In this document: positions 17,017 to 25,657 of the stretch, piece by piece
How positions within the stretch are numbered: position 1 is the stretch's first letter
Layout: every line of letters starts with the position of its first letter
From: Devosia lacusdianchii
Lineage (GTDB): Bacteria; Pseudomonadota; Alphaproteobacteria; Rhizobiales; Devosiaceae
Reading direction: 5' to 3'
NCBI RefSeq assembly: GCF_022429625.1
Contig: NZ_CP092483.1
Location: 1,178,001-1,242,000, forward strand
DNA length: 64,000 nucleotides
The notes under the pieces: model-generated
What the model was told of the DNA's origin: nothing
Databases searched by the model: none
The model's input: the letters and a program-made list of their open reading frames with translations, nothing else
Made by a program: the position numbers and the translations under genes

Positions 17017-17503
17017 AGACAACGCGCTGCCCCGCCTTGCGGCGTCGCGCGATGGGGAAGCGCCATTCTTGCTTAGCCATCATCTGGCGGCGGCAGATCG
17101 GCTCGAACGGCTCATCGAGCGGAGCCGAATCTCGCCGCGCGTTACCATGTCGTATGACCCCGCCCGTGTTGGCGGGCGTTCACAGGGCAATGGCGTTGCC
17201 GAGGCGTCCGATACCGCCGCCGCGGCGCGACAGCGGCTGAACCGGCTGGCCGGCCTGCTGCCGGCGGACTGCTGGGGCGTGCTGTTCGACGTCTGCGGCC
17301 TGGGCAAGGGCCTGCAGCTGGTCGAGACGGAGCGACGCTGGCCGCGCCGCAGCGCCAAGCTGGTATTGCGCATCGGTCTCGACCAACTGGCGGCTCAGTT
17401 TGGGCTGACCCCGCACGCAACGGGCGCGGATGGCGTGGGGACGCAGGCCTGGTTGGAGGAAAGGCTGCCGCTGATCGCGGACGTGCCGCCGACCCGGAGC
17501 TAG
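17003..17503 (+). CDS. DUF6456-like putative DNA-binding protein
   Basis: 166 residues from the ATG at 17003, chosen because GGAGG lies five bases upstream; an ATG at 16991 is the alternative. The central and C-terminal part (R-Q-R-L-N-R-L, G-L-L-P-A-D-C-W-G-V-L-F-D-V-C-G-L-G-K-G-L, then R-R-W-P-R-R-S-A-K-L-V-L) resembles the DUF6456 family common in alphaproteobacteria, usually fused to or beside helix-turn-helix domains. It overlaps the orphan DnaA-domain gene and probably works with it. The target is unknown. It converges on sufE with one base between the stops. Confidence 0.65.
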   Translation: MARIEDNALPRLAASRDGEAPFLLSHHLAAADRLERLIERSRISPRVTMSYDPARVGGRSQGNGVAEASDTAAAARQRLNRLAGLLPADCWGVLFDVCGLGKGLQLVETERRWPRRSAKLVLRIGLDQLAAQFGLTPHATGADGVGTQAWLEERLPLIADVPPTRS

Positions 17504-17504
17504 A

Positions 17505-17930
17505 TCAACTCAGCGCCTTGGCTTCGGTTCGAATGCGGTTGACCATCGCGACCAGGCCATTGGAGCGCTGCATGCCCAAATGCTCGCTCAGGCCGACCTT
17601 CTTGAACCAGGCGATGGCATCGGTTTCGGCGATCTCCGCAGCCGGGCGGCCAGAATAGAGCGCGATGAGCACCGCTACGAGACCCTTGGTGATGATGGCA
17701 TCCGATTGGCCGCGGAAGCTCATGACTGGCGAACCGCTCGATTGGTCTGTGCTGGACACCAGCCAGACATTCGACACGCAGCCCTTCACCTTGGTGTCTG
17801 GCGTCATGTCGCTTTCCGGCATTGCCGGCAGCGCTTGGCCTAGCTCGATGAGATAATTCAGCCGGTCCTCCCAGTCGTCGAGGAAGGAGAGGTTTTCTGC
17901 AATGTCCTGAAAGGCGGCGGGCTCGGTCAT
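17505..17930 (-). CDS. sufE: SufE cysteine desulfuration protein
   Basis: 141 residues, the normal length. SufE takes sulfur from the SufS cysteine desulfurase and passes it to the SufBCD scaffold for iron-sulfur cluster assembly in the cytoplasm. The catalytic cysteine is C51 in K-V-K-G-C-V-S-N-V-W. The remaining conserved features (Y-L-I-E-L-G, D-A-I-I-T-K-G-L-V-A-V-L) are intact. The gene is not in a suf cluster here, which is common for this order. A small gene follows upstream on the same strand. Confidence 0.93.
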   Translation of the reverse strand: MTEPAAFQDIAENLSFLDDWEDRLNYLIELGQALPAMPESDMTPDTKVKGCVSNVWLVSSTDQSSGSPVMSFRGQSDAIITKGLVAVLIALYSGRPAAEIAETDAIAWFKKVGLSEHLGMQRSNGLVAMVNRIRTEAKALS

Positions 17931-17978
17931 GTCTGCTATCTAGGCCAAGGTCACAGGCATTTCCAGTTCCGTCGGCCG

Positions 17979-18242
17979 CTATTCGATGTCGGGGATGTCG
18001 CCGTGCTGGAACAGCACCTCGGGCTCGCCGAACTCCCCGTTCACCAGATCGGCCGATCGAGACCAGGCAATGACGCCGGCGTGGCGGCGCGCCAAATCCT
18101 TTGCCGACCGGATGGCGGTGCCGGCATCCCGCATTTCGCGCGGCTCGAACGCCGGCAGCAGATCGCCTTCCTCGTTCTTGTCGAAAGCAAGCAGGACGAT
18201 CAGTTTCGTCGGGCCCTTTGGCGATTGGTCGTCTTGCGTCAT
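17979..18242 (-). CDS. Small uncharacterised protein upstream of sufE
   Basis: 87 residues from the ATG at 18242. No known domain is recognised. The sequence has a short beta-strand-like start (K-L-I-V-L-L-A-F-D-K), a central A-K-D-L-A-R-R-H-A-G-V-I-A-W-S-R helix region and an acidic C-terminus, and looks like a small soluble globular protein. Coding character, a plausible start and co-directionality with sufE (48 bases apart) support it. A longer in-frame extension to 18551 has low-complexity composition and is unlikely. Confidence 0.6.
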   Translation of the reverse strand: MTQDDQSPKGPTKLIVLLAFDKNEEGDLLPAFEPREMRDAGTAIRSAKDLARRHAGVIAWSRSADLVNGEFGEPEVLFQHGDIPDIE

Positions 18243-18444
18243 GTCTGCTGAACCCTTGTTGCAGACGCAGAGGTACGTCCAAAGCACACCGCCGAACAAG
18301 GGCACGCCGCGCAATGGGCAAAGAAAAAGCCGCAAGCACGGGGCAGCGTGCTTGCGGCAGGGCCAGGGGTCGCTGGAGTGCGTCGCTTGGGGAAGTGACG
18401 CGACCCACTGGGGTCGATTTCGGGCGCCCTGTGACGGGCGTCCG

Positions 18445-18783
18445 CTATCCCGCCCAGTCCGGCCGGGGCCGGGGGAAGGGGACCGGACTGATCGCTGGCG
18501 TCTCATGCATGGGAAAGCCAGCCGACGGGGAAGCCTGCAGCGCGGCGGCAATCACGGCCTTGCCGCCGACGCATTGAAAACTGTCACATTCGATGTTGAC
18601 GACCTGTTCGGCGACCACCTTCGTCCCGGCCGCCAGGGCCTGGGCCGACAATGCGCTGGCATCGGGAAGATCGACGCCGGGCTTGATCACCATATAGGCG
18701 ACCGTCAGCCAGAAAACCGATCGAACAACAACAAACATTAGCCTGATCCAAAACTGTCGCAGACCCTGATCCGTCTGCATCAC
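18445..18783 (-). CDS. Small membrane-anchored protein, possibly DUF5330-like
   Basis: 112 residues. One membrane helix (R-L-M-F-V-V-V-R-S-V-F-W-L-T-V-A-Y-M-V) begins near residue 14, followed by a periplasmic segment with two cysteines in I-E-C-D-S-F-Q-C and a proline-rich tail. The layout, a short anchor followed by a paired-cysteine motif, resembles the DUF5330 proteins of Hyphomicrobiales, but the match is by eye only. Start may be either of two adjacent ATGs or the internal ATG at residue 16. Function unknown. Confidence 0.5.
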   Translation of the reverse strand: MMQTDQGLRQFWIRLMFVVVRSVFWLTVAYMVIKPGVDLPDASALSAQALAAGTKVVAEQVVNIECDSFQCVGGKAVIAAALQASPSAGFPMHETPAISPVPFPRPRPDWAG

Positions 18784-19073
18784 CGAGCCTAGGCGGGGGC
18801 CATTAAGCTGCGTTGGGAGAATTCGATAAAATTTGAATCAAATCCGTCGCGATACCGGAAGGTGGGCAACACCTTGTTTACGCTAACCCGAGAAAGGGCC
18901 TCCCGGAGCCGCCCGCAAGCCATTGCCGGGGCAGGTGTTTAAGGCGGCTTTAGCTCTTGGACCCCAGTGTGGCTGCAACAAGACCCGAAGGTCATTCGGG
19001 CGGAGCGTAGCGGGCAAGGCCGCGCTTCGAGGTGCTACCGGCACCGTCACTGCTGGCGTCGTGATTGTGAGTA

Positions 19074-20891
19074 ATGCGTATGCGTAGCCTGTTCTCTTTC
19101 GGCGCAAGCAAAGAGATGTCCCTGGCCATCGCCGGCACCGGCCATCGGCCGGAAATGCTGCGCCGCAAGACGCTCGCCAACAATTCGCGCATCACCATCG
19201 TCCTTGGCGCGCTCGCCATGCCTTTCGCCATCTATTGGCTGGTCACGGGCAGCCTGCTGCCATTCGTGATGGCCGCTATCGCGCTGGGTAGCGGCATGAC
19301 CACGCTTGCTTTGCATCAGCGGCGCATGTTCGAGCAGGCGGCCGCCGGGCAGGTTCACACCTTGCTGCTGCTGGGCCTGCTGCTGGCGCTGGCCGATAGC
19401 CGGCTGGCTGACGCAGGCCTCGCTGTCGCGCTCATGGCGCCGGTGCTGGCCTCGCTGCTGGGCCGTCCGCAATTGCGTCGGCAGAGCTGGTTTCTGCTGG
19501 CTGGTGTCGGCGCCCTTGCCGGCCTCTCTGCCCTGTTCGCCGCCGCCGCCATTCCGATGGAGCCGGCGACGCTGGTGATCTGCTCGGCCGTGACCTTCAT
19601 CGGCAGTATCGGTGTGGTGATCCACACCGCCAACCGCATCAACGCGGCCTATGAGGTTTACGACAAGGCGCAGGTGACCGCCTACCGGCACCTGATCGAA
19701 CACGTGCAGGACGCAGTGATTCGCTTTTCCAGCGATGGCGAAGTGCTGCTGGCGTCGCGCTCGTCGGAGGCGCTGTTCGGCTGCCGCCGCTATGAATTGA
19801 CCGGAAGTGGTCTCGGCGAGCGCCTGCATGTGCTCGACCGTCCCGCTTACCTCACCGCTTTTGCCGACGCCAACCAGGGCGGCAAGTCGCGCACCATCGA
19901 GGTGCGGATGCGCCAGGATGACCCGTACGCAACCAGCAACGTGCCGCATTTCATCTGGGTGGAGGTCAGCCTGTCGCCTGTGGTCGATCCCGAGACCACC
20001 GCGGTGCGTCACGAGGTCGTGGCGCTGCTGCGCGATGTCACGGATCGTAAGGACAATGAAGCGGCCATGGCCGAAGCGCGCCGCGCAGCCGAGGAAGCAT
20101 CCGAGGCCAAGTCGCGTTTCCTGGCCACCATCGGGCACGAGCTGCGTACGCCGCTCAACGCCGTGGTCGGCTTCTCCGAGATGATGACATCAGGCATTGG
20201 CGGAGAACTGTCACAGACGCACCGCGAGTATGCCGGGCTAATCCATCAGAGCGGCAAGCATCTGCTCGAAGTGGTGCGCATGCTGCTCGACATGTCTCGG
20301 CTCGAAGCCGGCAAGTTCGAGCTGCAGACCGAGCCGTTCCAGCCCCAGGACATTGTCGAGCCCTGCTTCGACATGGTGCGCGATATGGCCCAAAAGCACG
20401 AGATCACGCTTGTCGCCGATATCGGCAAGAGCCTGCCCATGCTGGTGGCCGACGAGCGCGCCTGCCGGCAGATCCTGCTCAACCTGCTCTCCAACGCGGT
20501 CAAGTTCAGCCATCCAGGCGGCAAGGTCACGGTAACGCTGAAGCGCCAGGGACAGAGCCTCAACCTCTCGGTCAGCGACCACGGCGTGGGCATGGCGCCC
20601 GAATCGCTGAAGCGCGTCGGCGAGCCGTTCTTCCAGGCCCAGGACGGCCTGTCGCGGCCCTATGAAGGGACGGGGCTCGGCCTCTCCATCGTCAAGGGCC
20701 TGGTGGATTTGCACGAGGGCACGCTGCGTGCGATCTCGGAAATCGGATCGGGGACAACCGTGACAGTTTTACTTCCCATAAACGGTCCGGCAATAAAGAC
20801 CGAGGAAACTGCTATCGTAACGCCTCTCCGCAAAGAGCCAGCCGCCGCACCCATCACCCCATGGCAAGACGAAAAAAGAAAAGCGCAATGA
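19074..20891 (+). CDS. PAS sensor histidine kinase (DivJ/PleC-like)
   Basis: 605 residues. Six or so membrane helices occupy residues ~40-195; a PAS domain follows (residues ~210-325), then a HisKA domain with H355 in FLATIGHELRTPLNAVVGFSEMM-type sequence, and an HATPase domain with N-L-L-S-N-A-V-K-F-S, D-H-G-V-G-M and G-T-G-L-G-L-S boxes. The H-box context resembles the DivJ/PleC/PdhS kinases of the alphaproteobacterial cell-cycle pathway, but a specific orthologue cannot be named. Its last 31 bases overlap the next gene in another frame, so the peptidoglycan-binding protein is probably translated with it. Confidence 0.88.
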   Translation: MRMRSLFSFGASKEMSLAIAGTGHRPEMLRRKTLANNSRITIVLGALAMPFAIYWLVTGSLLPFVMAAIALGSGMTTLALHQRRMFEQAAAGQVHTLLLLGLLLALADSRLADAGLAVALMAPVLASLLGRPQLRRQSWFLLAGVGALAGLSALFAAAAIPMEPATLVICSAVTFIGSIGVVIHTANRINAAYEVYDKAQVTAYRHLIEHVQDAVIRFSSDGEVLLASRSSEALFGCRRYELTGSGLGERLHVLDRPAYLTAFADANQGGKSRTIEVRMRQDDPYATSNVPHFIWVEVSLSPVVDPETTAVRHEVVALLRDVTDRKDNEAAMAEARRAAEEASEAKSRFLATIGHELRTPLNAVVGFSEMMTSGIGGELSQTHREYAGLIHQSGKHLLEVVRMLLDMSRLEAGKFELQTEPFQPQDIVEPCFDMVRDMAQKHEITLVADIGKSLPMLVADERACRQILLNLLSNAVKFSHPGGKVTVTLKRQGQSLNLSVSDHGVGMAPESLKRVGEPFFQAQDGLSRPYEGTGLGLSIVKGLVDLHEGTLRAISEIGSGTTVTVLLPINGPAIKTEETAIVTPLRKEPAAAPITPWQDEKRKAQ

Positions 20892-22087
20892 CGGCTTCGA
20901 CCTTCACACACCTGCCTCTGATGGCGGGCAGCGCCATTGCGACCTCGCTCGGTCGCGTCGGGCTTTGGACCCTGTCGCGCTATATGCGCGCGCCGCTGGC
21001 CTCGACGGGCCTGTTGGCCATGGTCACGCTGACGGCGCTGGCCGGCAGCAATGCGCTCTACTTCCAGACGGCCCGGCACCCTGCGCCATTCTTCGGCCAG
21101 CCCGGCGACGTTCCGGTATCGGTGGTGGCGCCAGCAGCCCAGCCGCTGGCGGCGCCCGAACCGGTGATGCCCGCACAGCGGTCCGCCGCGGCGGTGCCGC
21201 CTATCGCCAACGAGACGACGGGCAGCGTAGCGCCGATTGCGGCGCCGGTGATTCCGGACGCGCCCGTGGGCAACAAGCAGGCATTTGATGTTCAGAAGAA
21301 GCTGACCGAACTGGGCCTGTTCCAGGGCACGGTCGACGGCTTCTATGGCCCCATGACGGCCCGCGCCATTCGTGCCTTCGAGGAACGCAATGGCCTGGTG
21401 CCGACCGGCGCGCTAACGCCGGGTATTGTCGACGCGATTCTGCGGGCAGATGCCTCCGGCTTTGCCCCGCAGGCGGTCGCAGTACAGCCGCAACCCGCTC
21501 CGGTCGCGGCACCTGTTGCTCCGCCGGTGCAGCAGGTTGCGGTGCAACAGCAGGTTGCTCCCCAGCCGACGCCGCAGGCCGACCGCGTGGTCGCGCGCTT
21601 GCCCGAGCTGACGCCCATCGATGCTGCGGTCGACACCGTCGGTAACGCCGCGGCCGAGACCATCGATTCGATCGTGGCTGCTGTCGGCGGATCACGAACC
21701 ACGCCGGCTGCCCAGGGCGCGGCGCCGATCCCGGCGTTGCCGATGATGGCGGCGACCAGCGCTCAGCCGATGCCGGCGCCCGTACAGGTCGCTTCGCTCG
21801 AGCCAATGGCCCCGCCGCAGCCGGTCACCGCGATCCAGCAGCAGCCAGTGGCGAACCAGCAGATGGCCGCGACTACGGTAGCGCCCGCCAATAATGTGCA
21901 ACTGGTCAGTCAGATCCAGCGCGGCCTGGCCAGCCTCGGCTTCTACCATGGCTCGATCGACGGACACCCCGGCGACGCGACGGCCAAAGCGATCCGCGAG
22001 TTCGAGAACTTCCACAGCTATCGGGTGACCGGGCAGATAAAGCCTGACCTGGTCGGCCTGCTGCGCGATGCCGGCGCATCCATCTAG
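20861..22087 (+). CDS. Membrane-anchored protein with two peptidoglycan-binding domains
   Basis: 408 residues. A basic start (MARRKKK) and a membrane anchor near residues 46-66 precede a proline/alanine-rich linker. Two PG_binding_1 domains follow: residues ~141-190 (V-Q-K-K-L-T-E-L-G-L-F-Q-G-T-V-D-G-F-Y-G) and ~345-400 (Q-R-G-L-A-S-L-G-F-Y-H-G-S-I-D-G). Between them is a long Q/P/A-rich spacer. It is presumably an envelope protein tethered in the inner membrane and binding the cell wall. The start lies inside the upstream kinase gene, linking signalling with the cell wall. Confidence 0.82.
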   Translation: MARRKKKSAMTASTFTHLPLMAGSAIATSLGRVGLWTLSRYMRAPLASTGLLAMVTLTALAGSNALYFQTARHPAPFFGQPGDVPVSVVAPAAQPLAAPEPVMPAQRSAAAVPPIANETTGSVAPIAAPVIPDAPVGNKQAFDVQKKLTELGLFQGTVDGFYGPMTARAIRAFEERNGLVPTGALTPGIVDAILRADASGFAPQAVAVQPQPAPVAAPVAPPVQQVAVQQQVAPQPTPQADRVVARLPELTPIDAAVDTVGNAAAETIDSIVAAVGGSRTTPAAQGAAPIPALPMMAATSAQPMPAPVQVASLEPMAPPQPVTAIQQQPVANQQMAATTVAPANNVQLVSQIQRGLASLGFYHGSIDGHPGDATAKAIREFENFHSYRVTGQIKPDLVGLLRDAGASI

Positions 22088-22423
22088 GTGGGCCTGCTTC
22101 GCACCGATATCTGGTGCAGCGCTTTCGTCAGGCGCCATAACGACCTGGGCAATATGTGCGTGGTGGCACGCCGCGGCGACCTGATCGCCGGGCAGGTGTT
22201 CGTCGAGGTCGATCACCTTGATGGCACGATATCCCTCTTTACCCCGGCGCCCATGGCGAGCCGCAAGGACGATGCCGATCTGGTGTTCCAGCGGCGCTTC
22301 GCACGCGCGGAACCCGCCAAGGTGCGGGAGAGAATCGCCCGCGAGATCGATTTTGATCCTGACCTGTGGGTGATCAGCCTCGATCTGAGGGGCGATGATC
22401 CGGGGATAGAGGTGGTGAGCTAA
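22088..22423 (+). CDS. DUF1491 family protein
   Basis: 111 residues. It matches the alphaproteobacterial DUF1491 family: a short start L-R-T-D-I-W-C-S-A-F-V-R-R, then A-R-R-G-D-L-I-A-G-Q-V-F-V-E-V-D and a closing D-P-D-L-W-V-I-S-L-D. Members are small cytoplasmic proteins of unknown function. The GTG start follows directly after the stop codon of the peptidoglycan-binding gene, so the two are in one operon with the histidine kinase. Confidence 0.8.
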   Translation: MGLLRTDIWCSAFVRRHNDLGNMCVVARRGDLIAGQVFVEVDHLDGTISLFTPAPMASRKDDADLVFQRRFARAEPAKVRERIAREIDFDPDLWVISLDLRGDDPGIEVVS

Positions 22424-22429
22424 GCCACC

Positions 22430-23605
22430 TCAGCCGGCGCGCTTGATGCCGATGCGGGCCAAGGCCTCGATGGCCTGTTCGACCACCGGATTGTGGGCCG
22501 GGGCCAGGGCCGCGGGGGTGCGGCGGCTGGTCTCGGTGAAGGGCTTGTACTCGGGCTTGGAGAGCTCGAGCAGGTTCACCTCGCCGCGCCAGGCGCTCAT
22601 GAGATAAGCCATGGATTCCGGGGTGACGTTGCCGAAGAGCGTGGCGAAATCGGCCAGGGCGCGGGAGCGGTCGCTGTCGTGGCTGGTGGCATGGATCAGC
22701 ACCTTGAGCCCGTCATAAGCCGAGCAGCCGAAGGCGCGCAGGATGACGAAGAGCGAGGCACCGGTGACGTCATGCGCGATCTGGCCGCAGCGGACTTCGT
22801 CGAGGCCGGTGAGTTGGCTCAGCAGACGCGTCACTTCCGGACGGCGATTTTCGGAGAACAGTTTCATCAGGGCTTTGGTCAACTCCTGATTGGCGACGGT
22901 GAGCTGTTCGATGGTCTTGCTGATCGGCGCAAGCGGCGTTTCGCGGTGGGCATAAGCCCGGATAACCTTGACACGATCATCGTCGGAAAGATCGAAGAAG
23001 GCGGGGGCGAGCAGGGCGGCGTCGAAGTCGGCGCGCTTGGCCAGGGCCTCGGCTACCATGTGGTCCATCTGCGCTGAGCGGGCCAGGGCGCTGAGATAGG
23101 CGCCTCGTGGCACGATGGCGGTATTGGCGGCAAGGGCGCGGTAGACCTTGCGCGAATTCATCTGGAAGAGCTTCGCGAGCACCACGTTCGACAGGTCTGG
23201 CCGCGCCGCAATGATGGCAGCAGCGGGGACGTCATAGCGGGCGATGATATCGAGCATGGTCGGCTCGCTGAGCTCGACCGCGCTTTGCAGGAAGCTATTG
23301 AGATCCTCGCCGATATTCTCGACTACGAGCTGCTCGAGGGCAGGGGACAGGATTTCGGCGCGCCCCAGGATTGCGGCGCCCTTGGCGCGGGCCTGCGGGC
23401 CGGCAATGGGGAATAGCCGCCCGGCCAGGGTCTCAAACTGTTCCATTTCGGGAGGGGTCGGCTTGCCGCGGCGGGCATAAGCATCGCAGGCGGCGATCAG
23501 GAGCGTGTTGGTTCGATCGACCCCGCCGGTCTCGATCAGCAGTTGAAACGTCTCGTAGGGCTGGAAACCAAGCATTTTGCGGGGACCGTCACTTCGGAAT
23601 CGCAT
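22430..23605 (-). CDS. DUF2336 domain protein
   Basis: 391 residues, all-helical, with no signal peptide. The layout matches DUF2336 proteins of alphaproteobacteria: repeated A-x-x-D-L-S-x-x-V-L-A type helices, R-x-D-F-D-A-A-L-L-A and a long C-terminal helical domain ending in P-V-V-E-Q-A-I-E-A-L. Homologues are predicted HEAT-like scaffolds, some linked with flagella or the cell cycle, but the role is unknown. The start is ATG 23605 or GTG 23608. Convergent with the DUF1491 gene, whose stop is seven bases away. Confidence 0.7.
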   Translation of the reverse strand: MRFRSDGPRKMLGFQPYETFQLLIETGGVDRTNTLLIAACDAYARRGKPTPPEMEQFETLAGRLFPIAGPQARAKGAAILGRAEILSPALEQLVVENIGEDLNSFLQSAVELSEPTMLDIIARYDVPAAAIIAARPDLSNVVLAKLFQMNSRKVYRALAANTAIVPRGAYLSALARSAQMDHMVAEALAKRADFDAALLAPAFFDLSDDDRVKVIRAYAHRETPLAPISKTIEQLTVANQELTKALMKLFSENRRPEVTRLLSQLTGLDEVRCGQIAHDVTGASLFVILRAFGCSAYDGLKVLIHATSHDSDRSRALADFATLFGNVTPESMAYLMSAWRGEVNLLELSKPEYKPFTETSRRTPAALAPAHNPVVEQAIEALARIGIKRAG

Positions 23606-23641
23606 CACATTTGATGCATGGCCACTCTTGCCGCCAATTCG

Positions 23642-23656
23642 TTAGCAGACTGTTAA
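23642..23656. promoter_or_regulatory. CtrA-box-like site with one mismatch
   Basis: TTAG-N7-TTAA followed by C, one base off the CtrA consensus TTAA-N7-TTAA. It lies in the divergent spacer between the DUF2336 gene and a small gene/lipoprotein pair. A perfect box occurs elsewhere in this window (33253-33267). Confidence 0.35.
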
Positions 23657-23770
23657 CCTTGACGATCTCTTAATGCGGACATGAAGCGGTGCGCTGGGCA
23701 ACGCACCATCGTTGGCAACGCGAGACGCTGCCCCCTTGGGAAGGGGGAGCGAATTGAACTGGAGGCAGGC

Positions 23771-23935
23771 TTGGGAAAGCTCGTCAAATTCGATCAGCGG
23801 CGAAAACCCGCCGGCGCTGGAAAACGCAGCCCCGGTGACGCCCAAATACTGATGTTTACCGGGGTGCGTTATGAGCGCGGGACACCGCCAACCAATAGTC
23901 TCGACCCGTCGCGACCCAAGCGCAAGCGTGGGTGA
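23771..23935 (+). CDS. Small conserved-looking protein with an FTGVRYER motif
   Basis: 54 residues from TTG 23771, chosen because GGAGG lies five bases upstream; an ATG at 23681 would give 84 residues. The core A-Q-I-L-M-F-T-G-V-R-Y-E-R is recalled from small basic proteins of related bacteria, whose function is unknown. The C-terminus is very basic (P-K-R-K-R-G). The stop overlaps the preferred GTG start of the following lipoprotein gene, which suggests translational coupling. A nearby run of mixed composition could also be just the upstream region, so support is moderate. Confidence 0.5.
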   Translation: MGKLVKFDQRRKPAGAGKRSPGDAQILMFTGVRYERGTPPTNSLDPSRPKRKRG

Positions 23936-24752
23936 TCGTTCTGGCGCGCTGCTGCGCGCATTCTCCTTTTGCCTACTGGCCGGCCTAGCCGCTGGCTGCG
24001 TCGCGCGCCCGGTGGGCGATTTCGGCCGTGCCACTCCAGGCTTCACCCATGATACCGCCATGCCTGCAGCCGGGGATTTCCTGGCGCGGCAACGCAAGGA
24101 AGCAGTCTCGAACTTCAACGAAACCGACCAGGAGCGCGAGATGCATGATCGCGTCTGGCGTTTTCTCGTCGCCGCCCATTCCAAGGACTGGTTCTACGAT
24201 ACCGCCGTCGAGTTGCAGCGCACGCGCATCACTCCGGCCCAGGACGTCAATTTCACCATCGAGCGCTATTACAACTGGCTGCGGCAGACGCCTTACCAGT
24301 CCTCGCGCACGCGCTATTCCACGGTCGGCGCGCATATCACCTCCGATATCGACACCATTCCCAAGACCTTCGCGGCTATCTGCGCGGTGATCGAGGTGGA
24401 TCGGCAGCGGGCACTGGCACTTGAAAGCCTCGGGGGCGGCCTGCCGCCGGAGCGGGGACTCAACGTGGCGGCGCGCAAGTCCGAGAACAGCGCGCATATC
24501 AACTGGTTCGTCCGGGCTCTGAACTATCGCTACGATAGCTACGACTTTGCGCTCGACAACCTGCTGGTAGAAACGCCGCATGAGCAGTCGGTGGCGGTGG
24601 ACGAGGCGCTGCGGCGGATGTCCGTTTATGTGGGCCGGGCCAACCGGCACGATTTCTGCAGCGGAGCAGACCCCTCGGGCGGCTATGGCGATGTCGTCAT
24701 ACCGTCACGTTTCCAGAATATCGGCGACCAGGAAATCGTGCTGCCCAAGTAA
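23928..24752 (+). CDS. Lipoprotein of unknown function
   Basis: 274 residues from GTG 23928. That start gives an ideal lipoprotein signal peptide ending in L-A-A-G-C at residue 24; a longer frame from 23871 would put a charged stretch before it. The mature protein is soluble, mostly helical, with no recognised domain; landmarks are A-H-S-K-D-W-F-Y-D-T and Y-Y-N-W-L-R. The small gene upstream is coupled to it. Location in the periplasmic face of a membrane is inferred from the signal only. Confidence 0.65.
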   Translation: MGDRSGALLRAFSFCLLAGLAAGCVARPVGDFGRATPGFTHDTAMPAAGDFLARQRKEAVSNFNETDQEREMHDRVWRFLVAAHSKDWFYDTAVELQRTRITPAQDVNFTIERYYNWLRQTPYQSSRTRYSTVGAHITSDIDTIPKTFAAICAVIEVDRQRALALESLGGGLPPERGLNVAARKSENSAHINWFVRALNYRYDSYDFALDNLLVETPHEQSVAVDEALRRMSVYVGRANRHDFCSGADPSGGYGDVVIPSRFQNIGDQEIVLPK

Positions 24753-24835
24753 GGCGGGGCGAATCGGTCCCAAGCGCCGATGGCCATCGCGCCTACCCAC
24801 TTATCTTGACTTTCGTGGCGGTACGAGTGAGAAAC

Positions 24836-24852
24836 AAACCGACGGTCGGTTT
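24836..24852. promoter_or_regulatory. TetR-type operator upstream of the tetR gene
   Basis: AAACCGAC-G-GTCGGTTT is a perfect inverted repeat with eight-base arms around one base, 16 bases before the GTG start of the TetR gene. Position and symmetry fit autorepression. A possible -35 box (TTGACT) lies at 24806-24811. Confidence 0.6.
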
Positions 24853-24867
24853 TAGAGGGTTTTCGAC

Positions 24868-25557
24868 GTGACACGGGCCTATCTGAGTGCCGAAGCGCGA
24901 CGGGAACAAATCCTGGATTGCGCGCAGCACCTGTTTTTCACCAAGGGCTATGAGGCGACCACCGTACAGGACCTGATGCTGGCGGCAGGCGTTTCCAAGG
25001 GCGGATTTTATCATCACTTCGGCGCTAAGGAGGACGTGCTCCAGGCGCTCAATGCCCGACTGGCCGCAGTATCGGTGTCGGTACTGGAGACGGTGATGGC
25101 ATGGCCGGGGCTGACGGCCTTCGAACAGCTCAACCAATCATTGCGCGGCCTGCGCCACTTCAAGCGCGAGACGGCAAGTGGGCTGGTAGCAGCGTTCGAG
25201 ACGCTGATGCGGCCGGAAAATATTGCGCTCTATGAGCGGATCAGGCGCACCAACATCCAGACTGTGCTGCCCTACTTTGAGAAAATCATCGAAGCGGGGC
25301 AGCAGGATGGGAGCTTCAACGTGCCCAACGCCCGGGTCGCCGCCGAGGCGGTTCTGTCGCTGGGCAGCATGAGTCATGAAACCGTGGCGGCCGCTCTTGC
25401 CGCCCGAGGACAAGACCGGGCCGCGGCCAACAAAGCCTTGCAAGAGGCGATGACCTTCCAGGGCGTCATCATTGATCGCATCCTGGGAATGCCCGATGGC
25501 AGTATTGAGTTTGTGGAGCCCGGATATGTCGACGCGCTGCTGCCGATCGAGGATTAA
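24868..25557 (+). CDS. TetR family transcriptional repressor
   Basis: 229 residues from a GTG start. The N-terminal helix-turn-helix is typical (R-R-E-Q-I-L-D-C-A-Q-H-L-F, then T-T-V-Q-D-L-M-L-A-A-G-V-S-K-G-G-F-Y-H-H-F), while the C-terminal ligand domain is not assignable to a substrate. A perfect palindrome sits just before the gene and probably binds the protein itself. A chromate transporter gene follows 100 bases downstream on the same strand; whether it is a target is unknown. Confidence 0.88.
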   Translation: MTRAYLSAEARREQILDCAQHLFFTKGYEATTVQDLMLAAGVSKGGFYHHFGAKEDVLQALNARLAAVSVSVLETVMAWPGLTAFEQLNQSLRGLRHFKRETASGLVAAFETLMRPENIALYERIRRTNIQTVLPYFEKIIEAGQQDGSFNVPNARVAAEAVLSLGSMSHETVAAALAARGQDRAAANKALQEAMTFQGVIIDRILGMPDGSIEFVEPGYVDALLPIED

Positions 25558-25657
25558 GCGGAAACGCACGATCCAAGCCGCGGTGTCGTAATCCCGTTGC
25601 GTTTACGTAGGATGGGTGACACCGACTAGCGCTGCCAATTAACGGCAAGGTGGGGGA

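Noticed and set aside
18784..19073. A possible RNA gene in the spacer before the histidine kinase
   Set aside because: No tRNA-like cloverleaf or conserved structure was found; the stretch holds only mixed GC sequence and presumably a promoter.
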